A stretch of 64,000 nt of DNA. Origin: Onthophagus taurus (Eukaryota > Arthropoda > Insecta > Coleoptera > Scarabaeidae). The position numbers were made by a program, and so were the translations under genes. Shown here piece by piece: positions 56,733 to 64,000 of this stretch. Positions within the stretch are counted from its first letter, which is position 1; the number at the start of each line of letters is the position of its first letter. The notes beneath the pieces are model-generated. The model was given only the letters and a program-made list of their open reading frames with translations, was not told where the DNA came from and did no database searches. The stretch is taken from NCBI RefSeq assembly GCF_036711975.1, contig NC_091966.1:27287501-27351500 (forward strand), given 5' to 3'.

Positions 56733-57919
56733 GGTCTAGACGGTAATAACAATGCCCCATCAAAAACTACAACCAGGAAGAGGAAAATAATTGGCACAAA
56801 AATCAGAGTAATGTGATCTGAAATGGACAAGTGATGATACTGCTTCAGAAATTGTAAATATTGAAGATGAAAACCAGAAAACACTACATGAATCGGAAAC
56901 GGTAGTTCTTGTCCAAGTCAACGGAAATGAAACCAGGAGGAAACGACTTCATGTAAACCGGAAAATTAAACTAAAAATCCACAACATCGAGATAGACCGT
57001 TTTCGGCGACATTGTCCTCATCCAACCATTAATAGCTAAATACCAGCAGCAGAAAGGAGTACACAAAGGTGTAGGACCTACACAATTTTTCAATGTCAGA
57101 AACATTATACGTAACAAAGTGTATTTAAAATTGGCATCTACAATAATGACAAAATATTTAGTTATCAAACTTCATAAACTCTTGCGAGTTTAATTATGAA
57201 TATAAATGTCATCCAGATTCAGTGGATAACCATAAACTTGGAATGTCAAGAAGTGGCATTTAGTAGGATTTAAAGTCATATAAATATTATCATTTCAATA
57301 TTTAATGTAAGTTAGATGTGTGGAAGTCGTACTGGAAGCGACACCACTTGTAGTACAACTAATTAGTAGAACAGTATAATCAACACATGACGGCATGTCA
57401 GCATCCACGATCTTATGATTAAACAAATCATTAATATGCAACAGTAAGAGTAGGGACAAGTACTAAACACTGGGGAATTCTTTCGATATATTTCAAGTAG
57501 TGGAGAATAGTTTATTTATTGCAATAATTTTACAAAAAATCTGATCGGATTAGACATACAATACAGCATAACTTATTTGCTACTTGAATGTTTTATTTCT
57601 TTAATTTTTGCAATAATTAGCCACTGTAGCATTATACACAGTTCAGGAATGGTGGAAATGGTTCTTATCAACAGGCATTAACAGATTATGCAACCTCAGC
57701 TAGCTAAACTGATAGGCAGGATGCTATCCAAAATTTATTTCCATCCGTATCGAGTGATTGATGAAAATCGAATGATTTAGTCAGACGGTGATTTTCTCAG
57801 CAATTCTGTATTTTCGATAAGCTCACTACTGAACTGTACAGATAGCACCTGGATCAAAAGAGTCAGTTTTGCTCTATTTGAATAATCTACTCCTAGAATA
57901 AAGGTGAGCGTTTTTCTTT
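56733..57919. other. Intergenic, nothing recognised
   Basis: Short frames only, with no domain, hairpin or repeat of note. Confidence 0.45.
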
Positions 57920-58200
57920 TAGCAAGATGAAGCACCACTGTATTTCGAACTAACGGGCCGTGAATTGCGATTGAAGTTTTACCTAAGCGTAAGCGTTGGG
58001 TAGATCGAAGGGGTCCAGTTGGCTTTTACATGTGGGTCATCTTATGTCTGTAGTGTGCAGCAACTGGCTTCGAATATTGCAGAAATTGAAGGAATATGTC
58101 AGTGGAATTTATGCAGCAATAACACCTACTCTCTATAGCTTATTTTCGTCCACTACTGGAGCTAAACCTGTCCCATAAGTATAGCTATACCACCACTTAT
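57920..58200 (+). pseudogene. Tc1/mariner-type transposase fragment
   Basis: Plus-strand frames read QDEAPLYFELTGREL (second catalytic block QQDGAP.H), then WVDRRGPVGFYMWVILCL (GRRGPV.WP...) and a C-terminal segment (EYCRN.RNMSVEFMQQ). It matches the same insect IS630-like family as the relics at 29.6 and 39.85 kb. It is broken by stops. Confidence 0.6.
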
Positions 58201-59999
58201 ATTAGGCACCAATTATATTATTTCAAACAAAACCATCACTTAAGCCAAAACTGAGCTTTTATTGCTTAACGCCTACTTCTCCCATAAGGCTCATGGCCTT
58301 AAAGCGACATAACTAGAAGGGGGGTTTGGCCAATGTGTGTATGAATGTTTTTATTCAGTCTCTCTTAGAGAGTAGTACTAATAATACCTACGGTGTTACG
58401 TAATATACTACGACTTATGTAAAGTGTCTTTGGATGTCACATGTGTAGAAGTTGTGCAGTTTCGGGATATGGTAATTAAAGTAACGATCCATGGATCATT
58501 GGTTGGATATTGCTTTGATCATTTACTTTATAAGATGAAGAGGGAGAATGGTGACGGCATTGATGCCTGGGAATAATTTATGAAAGAGTAACTGTGCTCA
58601 CAGCTTTCATTTATGCGTTGATTTATATCTATTTAGTCTGGAAGCATCCATTTTTTGGAAATTTGGTGTATTGTAGTATGTCAAATCACATGTTTGAAAA
58701 AGTTTTAATTATACTTCAAAATGCAAATAAGCATTGACATAACATAAGGAGCTAGGTGGTGTTCTGCTACTACGATCAAGGTTAATGGCATACATAGGAT
58801 ATCTTGAAAGCAAGAGATAATCTACGGTAGCTCAGTTGGGAATTAGTATGGATAATTAGTTTGTAATGCTTTTTATAAAAGACTGTTGCGTTACATTTGG
58901 TATAGTTCAGAATAAGTATTTTTTTTGATCCTAAGTCCTATAGAGTTGAACATAATACGAACACGTAATAAATGAAAAAATGGTAACAGGTGTATATTTA
59001 TTACGGCCAATATTCAGAGACCATAAAAGAAGTTTCGACTGAACGATAAGAAATTATGCTATTTTTGAAAATATAACATTATAGTATGTAAATAATACAA
59101 TTATTTCGATAAAAAGGTTCTAAAAATAATTGTATTATTGTAGTATATGTTGATTTTTGCCAAGATTGAATGTTAGTACATAGAAGTTTTTGTTCTGATT
59201 CAATAATTAGTGGAATAAAAGTTTTTTCAACCGGAAGGGAAAATTCTTTGGACGATTATGGTGAGCACAAAAAGTAATTAAAATACCGGATGGCAATCAG
59301 ATACCTGATCCGAATTGGAATCGATGTTTAATGCACGAAGAAAATCAGAGCTTTTAGACGAGACGTTCGGCGAACTATGGACAAAGTATGCAGCAATGGA
59401 TCTGGCTACAAAGGCCAAGTTTATAGGCCATATTTAGAGAAGAATTCGGCTATATTGTGTTGGAATTTTTCATGCGAATAGAGACTCCGAAGTCTTTGAT
59501 GTAAACTACATTTTCTCCCATTTTAGTTATTTCTTTGAAACCTTTTTTATTTGTTTTAAGTTTGTCGTCGTAATAATATCGTTAATACATATAATTGTTT
59601 ACTATCTAATGCATCGTAATGCATTGTTGTTCAAACAAAGCATCACTAATAAGCTTTCATTTGCTGTAAATTAAAATAAATTATTTGAGATATTGCCTCT
59701 ATAAATTATTGCTTATTATAACCTTTATTTTATAACAACTTAACAGTGTATTTATATCCTTATACATAGAAAATTGAAAATCCCGAAGTATTCCATATAC
59801 GTAAATCTTGATATCAACACGTTAAAGTGAATAACACGTTTTGCTAATGATTGTTAGTGATGTGAGAACATGAACGCTTTAGTGGCTTTAGTTTAAAGTG
59901 AACACCACTTAAACGTAACGGCTATCAACTATTAACTTGTTCTAAGGTTGAAAGCGGGTAGATTTGACAGGGTGGAATAAATATTCGTCAGTCGAATTG
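58201..59999. other. Intergenic, nothing recognised
   Basis: AT-rich DNA. A short open stretch near 59320-59440 (MFNARRKSELLDETFGEL, WTKYAAMDLATKAKFIG) could be debris of an unknown repeat but cannot be assigned. Confidence 0.45.
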
Positions 60000-60430
60000 G
60001 CCGCGTTCTGAAGTGCACAGAGCGCCGGGGATTTATGTATTTTCAGAGGCGGCACGAGGTGCTTTTTCCTTTCGCAGTAGCGCCACGTTTAGAAGTACAA
60101 AGGGGCCGACCACGTCCGTATTTATTTTTATCGTTCGCCGGCCTAAGCGTGATAGATGCCCGCGGGCCGAGAGCGGCCCGTGAGCGGACCCCGTTCGCTC
60201 GCGCACAACACATTTTACACAGTTTTCCCTGCTCGGCATTAATGTTTTTAAATTACATATTATTTCAACATGTATTTATGGCCGCTATTTTAATATAAAA
60301 TGCTCGGCTATCTGTCACAGTTAGCAGCTCGTTCGTCGGTGCTTTAATCTACTGGCGTGGACGGTTGCCGTGTAGCGGAACCTCTTATACCTGTTTCGAT
60401 TTCTTTTTAGTTTTTTTTCTCTCGTCCGGC
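60000..60430. promoter_or_regulatory. CpG-dense island 3
   Basis: The strongest CG-rich block in the window (GCCCGCGGGCCGAGAGCGGC, CGTTCGCTCGCGCACAAC, CTGGCGTGGACGGTTGCCG). It ends in a stretch with CAGTTAGCAGCTCGTTCG. The frames on both strands are uninformative. It may be a promoter with an untranslated first exon or a distal enhancer; which gene it would serve is unknown. Confidence 0.45.
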
Positions 60431-61189
60431 TATCATTCCTTTTCGAGTCGATGTACTCATTTAGAAAAAATGACCTGTTTGTTTGCGATTTTTTATTATA
60501 ATTGATTGTAACCTGTTGATGGAAAATAGAAAAAAAAATTTTACTAAATACCTATTTAATTTTTAATGAATCAACCACATTTTTTAAAAATCAGATTGTT
60601 ATTTATTATTATATTATTATTTATCAGATTTTGTTCAAGATTAAACAAAAGTATAGATTATAGCCAATACCTTTGCAATTTAACGTTTTATAAAAAAACT
60701 TCTTTGTTGGTATTGTTTTTAGTTCTGAAATAATGTGATAGAAAAAGATATGGAAAACAGATTGTGATTATAAAAATACTAAGTAAATCTCAGCATAAAG
60801 AAAACACCTTTGATTTGGACTTTTTATTCAGGACCCTATTCATTATTTTAGTGGAACTAGTTATATTTTTTTTGTTATTGCCAAAAATGTTATTTACCGA
60901 AAACAATTTACCTGTATTTTATTGCAATTTTTATGGTAACTATGATTTCTTAAGGTTGCCTACCTTAGGGCGGCGTTATAGTTACTCTTCAAAGAGCGTT
61001 TAAACACAGGTGATTTGCTAAAACCCATGTTTTACAAACACGTCTTAGAAACTCGTGCCAAATACATAGTCATTCAAAAGAGCCTTAAGATATTCTTAAG
61101 ATTAAGGATGATTGGGAGATACCTTAGGGCGCTCTCCTACTGACTATTTCAAGAAAAGTTTTATATCTGGATTAAAGTGTATGTAGTTA
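60431..61189. other. AT-rich intergenic
   Basis: No feature recognised; the frame 60764-61003 has no identifiable motif. Confidence 0.45.
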
Positions 61190-61300
61190 CTCTTTGAGCA
61201 ATGGATACATAGTATGTTTACTATTTTATGCATTTTTACTACTGTGTTTTTACAAATATTCGTGTAATTATCATTTGTATGCTGACGACCTCCAGATATA

Positions 61301-61721
61301 CAGCGTGTCCCGTATCTTCCGCATCAGAGCATTATACGGTTGTAGGATACATTATTCTGAAGCGATCTTTCTAATAAAATTTTTTCGAAATGTTTATAAT
61401 AACCGCACGGGAACTGTTTAACGACGACCAATAACGGACGACTTTGATTCATCGAAAAAGTTTATTTCTCTTTCCATGACGAATCTATTGGTGAGTACAC
61501 GTGGGAAACGAGTTATCATCGGCGTAGCGAACCGGCCGAGGGTGGCACCGATTACCTGAGTCTGATTTGCGATCTGCTGATTGGACGAAAAACAGTTCCT
61601 TTAAACAGTTCCCGTGCGGTTATTATAAACATTTCGAAAAAATTTTATTAGAAAGATCGCTTCAGAATAATGTATCCTACAACCGTATAATGCTCTGATG
61701 CGGAAGATACGGGACACGCTG
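61301..61721. mobile_element. 421-bp inverted-repeat element (MITE) with identical 121-bp arms
   Basis: Arms 61301-61421 and 61601-61721 are exact inverse copies over all 121 bp by my base-by-base reading, without gap or mismatch. The ends are CAGCGTGTCCCG...CGGGACACGCTG. The target duplication is TATA (61297-61300 and 61722-61725); if the end is taken as TACAGCG, the duplication is TA, as for Tc1/mariner. The 179-bp centre has no coding frame and is moderately CG-rich. It interrupts a retrotransposon YADD codon block. Perfect arms mean very recent insertion or ongoing arm correction. Confidence 0.9.
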
Positions 61722-62568
61722 TATACTACTACTACTGTTGTTGAATTTCCGGCAGCTATTGTGCGACTTAATAACGATCTATCTAACGTCTTGAACTGGT
61801 CTCGGAGATACGGACTTAAGTTGAACTCAGTTAAAACGCAAGCTATTGTGTTTGGAACTCGTCAATTACTTGGTAAGATTAATCCATCTGCCTGTAGTGA
61901 TCTGATGCTGGATGGTAATGTCTAATGTCATACGGTTTTCTAACACAGTTAAAAATCTTGGAGTCCTTATGGATTCTGCATTGTCTTGGAAACGGCAAGT
62001 TCAACATGTTTGCAGAAAAGTCTATGCTTGCTTCCACTCTTTAAAAAGACTTCGCTGCTCTCTTCCTCCTGTGGTGCGTCGTAATCTTTGTTACTCTCTT
62101 ATATTTCCTCACTTCGACTATGCGGACGCGGTTTATCCCGATCTCTCGGTGACTCTTCTGAGTAAATTGCAGCGGCTACAAAATAATTGTATCCGGTTCA
62201 TATTTGACCTAAATAGATTTGAGCATGTAACGCCGTATCGCAATTACATTCAGATGTTAACCTGTGAGAGACGTAGATCCTTTCGTTTATTAACCATTTT
62301 ATTTAAAATCCTTCATAACTGCACCCCAAAGTACTTATCAGATAGCTTCCAGCAATTATCAACTCATGAGCTTACTACTCGTTCACGTTCTGATACTATT
62401 CTTACATTTCCCGTTCATACCACTGAAATTTATCATAGATCATTTACAGTACAGTCGATTGCGCTGTGGAATGGACTGCCTTCTGAAATTCGTAATATTT
62501 CTAGAATTACTAATTTTAGACATGTTTTAAAGAGCCACTTGCTTGCCCTTCAACTGGCTGTTTCCTGA
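61698..62568 (+). pseudogene. Reverse-transcriptase C-terminal half of the host retrotransposon
   Basis: Two frames, 61698-61925 and 61912-62568, overlap by a single frameshift near 61920. Together they contain KLNSVKTQAIVFGTRQ, SNTVKNLGVLMDSALSW, LIFPHFDYADAVYPDL, LQRLQNNCIRFIFDL, and FTVQSIALWNGLPSEIRNI. These are the standard C-terminal blocks of insect Jockey/CR1 RT proteins (YCD-type and WN.LP..IR). The gene is recent, with only one frameshift and the inserted element breaking it. Confidence 0.85.
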
Positions 62569-62683
62569 TTCTTTGTTCTTCGTCTTTCTCTTTTTTCCTC
62601 TCTTCAACTGCTCGCACTTGTTGGCAACTGATATCCGGCAGATTCTTTTAGTTTCTTTTAGCCGCTCTCTATCTCTCTTTTCG

Positions 62684-63731
62684 ATCGAGGAGGTTAGGGA
62701 GTATACTTACTTGGGGTATGTGTTTAGGGAGGATAACAGGGAGGGGTCGCATGTGATAGCTATGGCAAAAAAGGCGAATAAGGTGATGGGACAAGTATGG
62801 GGTTGAGGGAAGAGAGTCTTTGGAAGGAATGTGGCAGCGAGGAAGATTATGTTTGAAGGTCTGGTTAGCAGTGTGATGATGTATGGGGCAGAGGTATGGG
62901 GATGGAGGGAGCAGGGACCGCTGGAGGACGTGCAGGCTAGATATTGGAGATGGGTGCTTGGGGTGGCGAGAGAAACACCGGGGTATATAGTGAGGGAAGA
63001 GGTAAAGGTGGATAAGGTCAGGGTGGAGGCGGGCAGGAGGGCAGTGAAATATGAAGAAAGAATAGAAGGGAGGCCAAGCTGCGGGATCCTGGGGGAGTGT
63101 TGGAGGGAAATTAGAGAGGGAAAGGTCAGATATGGGAAAGGACACAGAGACAACTATTATAGACGAGCGGGCTACTCGGTAACTGAGATAAATAGTAGAC
63201 GAAGGGTGGGTAGGGAGATGTGGAGGGAGTTGAGAGACAGGGACCGAAATGTGCAGAGACAGGAAAGAAGGACACAAATAAAAGAGGGAAGGTATAACGA
63301 AAGATACAGGGACATAATTACGGAGGGGCTGCCTAGATACTTGTTATTGGAAAGAGATGAGGAAGGGAAAAAGTTGGTGGCTAGGTTCCGTTGTGGAAAT
63401 GAGGAGAGAGCCAACAAATACTGGATGGCCGATGAGGAGAGGTGGTGTAGGCTGTGCAGGGAGGATTGGGAAACGTTAGAACACATGCTGAATGGGTGCA
63501 GTGAGTTGAGGGAGGAGGAGATGGACCGAAGGCAGATCTTATGAGAGGGGGGAGAGGGGAAACGATGGATGAGAATGGTGATGGGGGTGAGGAGACAAAG
63601 GGATGGGTGAGGGGATGATTGGGCCGAGGAGCCGAGGGCGTGGAAATGGAGGAAGAGGGTAGAGAGTGAAAGTAATATTTGAATAATGTAAAGAATTGTA
63701 AACAATTACTGTATACAATAAACTCTTAATA
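62684..63731 (+). mobile_element. GC-rich non-LTR retrotransposon fragment inserted with 13-bp target duplication
   Basis: ATCTCTCTTTTCG occurs at 62671-62683 and 63732-63744, flanking 1048 bp of visibly different composition (purine-rich, GC-rich). The plus-strand frames (62700-62806 and 62831-63544, separated by a stop) read YTYLGYVFREDNREGSHVIA, then KIMFEGLVSSVMMYGAEVWG, RYWRWVLGVARETPGYI, and near the end a Cys-His motif C-x2-C-x8-H-x4-C (RLCREDWETLEHMLNGC), typical of the C-terminal zinc knuckle of non-LTR polyproteins. It is 5'-truncated, ends AATAAACTCTTAATA, and was inserted in the 3' UTR of the host retrotransposon. Confidence 0.85.
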
Positions 63732-64000
63732 ATCTCTCTTTTCGTGTCTTTTCTTTATTTTTCTCTTTGTTTTTCTTTTCTTGCTTAATCTTATTTGGTG
63801 ATGTTAATAATATCTAATTATCACTACTTGCCATATTCAGTAAATATTATTTTTATTTTTGTTTGTTCTGTTGGGTCATTTGGCAGAGATCGCTTGTGCG
63901 ATAAAATGATCCATTTGCTGATACTGTTAAGTTAAGTGTTTAAGTTAAGTGTATCTTATGTAATTTTGTATTTTTGTCTGTGGCAATAAATGGTAAATAT

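Larger units (their letters stand above)
61190..64000 (+). mobile_element. 5'-truncated Jockey/CR1-like non-LTR retrotransposon with two nested insertions
   Basis: The reverse transcriptase begins mid-domain near 61200 (CNYHLYADDLQIY, catalytic YADD at about 61277-61288), is cut by the inverted-repeat element at 61301-61721, and resumes with DLSNVLNWSRRYGLKLNSVK, KNLGVLMDSALSWKRQVQHV and the thumb/C-terminal part to TGA at 62566-62568. A second element interrupts the 3' UTR at 62684-63731. The 3' UTR then continues to CAATAAATGGTAAATAT at the end of the window, resembling the simple tail of such elements. Confidence 0.8.

Noticed and set aside
60033..60298. Frames on both strands in CpG island 3
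   Set aside because: Arginine-rich translations from GC-rich DNA, mutually antisense, no domain.
62669..63705. Long Ser/Pro-rich minus-strand frames (up to 202 codons)
   Set aside because: They are antisense shadows of the purine-rich non-LTR fragment, whose plus-strand frame contains the reverse-transcriptase landmarks and the Cys-His motif.
1..64000. CRISPR array, prokaryotic operon or phage system
   Set aside because: No regularly spaced short repeats, no Shine-Dalgarno-led gene clusters; all clear genes have spliceosomal introns.

Overview
The window is nuclear DNA of an arthropod, most probably an insect and perhaps a beetle (inference). The evidence is short GT-AG introns (about 50 bp in two genes), very AT-rich intergenic DNA, arthropod-type mobile-element remnants (piggyBac, Tc1/mariner, hAT, RTE- and Jockey/CR1-like non-LTR elements) and single-copy animal genes. 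There is no bacterial, plasmid or phage signature, no CRISPR array, and no tRNA or rRNA gene that I could support.

Five host genes can be modelled exon by exon with consistent phases. CTCF (4.6-11.8 kb, minus) is the 11-zinc-finger insulator protein. MOSPD2 (22.0-37.7 kb, minus) is an ER tail-anchored lipid-contact protein. Its CRAL-TRIO exons lie 11 kb upstream of its MSP-domain exons, and a second, CpG-rich first exon at 25.58 kb would make a short MSP-only form. mRpS2 (38.4-39.2 kb, plus) is divergent from MOSPD2 and shares its promoter interval. A DHRS7-like short-chain dehydrogenase lies at 44.0-45.3 kb (minus). Syntaxin-17 lies at 51.7-52.7 kb (minus). These genes serve separate housekeeping roles (chromatin architecture, membrane contact, mitochondrial translation, ER redox metabolism, autophagosome fusion), and nothing suggests they form one pathway.

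The rest is accessory DNA. From 0 to 4.5 kb there are two foldback repeats. From 12.9 to 17.4 kb there is a nested transposon complex: a plant-type (DD39D-like) mariner pseudogene, a foldback element with an 8-bp target duplication built from small palindrome-jointed units, and inside that a second long terminal-inverted-repeat element. From 17.9 to 20.8 kb lie non-LTR and piggyBac relics and a tandem repeat. The 11-kb MOSPD2 intron holds RTE, hAT (three tandem fragments), Tc1/mariner and CR1/Jockey relics and a small inverted-repeat unit with a hammerhead-like core. From 39.8 to 43.7 kb lie mariner and piggyBac relics. From 46.3 to 51.4 kb lie a Tc1 element with about 105-bp inverted repeats, YqaJ-nuclease and hAT relics and a 363-bp-period repeat.

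The last 11 kb (53-64 kb) has no assignable host gene, but it carries three CpG-dense islands, which may be promoters or enhancers of a gene outside the window. It ends in a nested set: a Jockey/CR1-like retrotransposon interrupted by a 421-bp inverted-repeat element with perfect 121-bp arms (very recent) and by a second, GC-rich non-LTR fragment bounded by a 13-bp target duplication. The most novel observations are the perfect-arm element, the two-promoter MOSPD2 architecture, the palindrome-jointed foldback array and the two hammerhead-like inverted-repeat loci.
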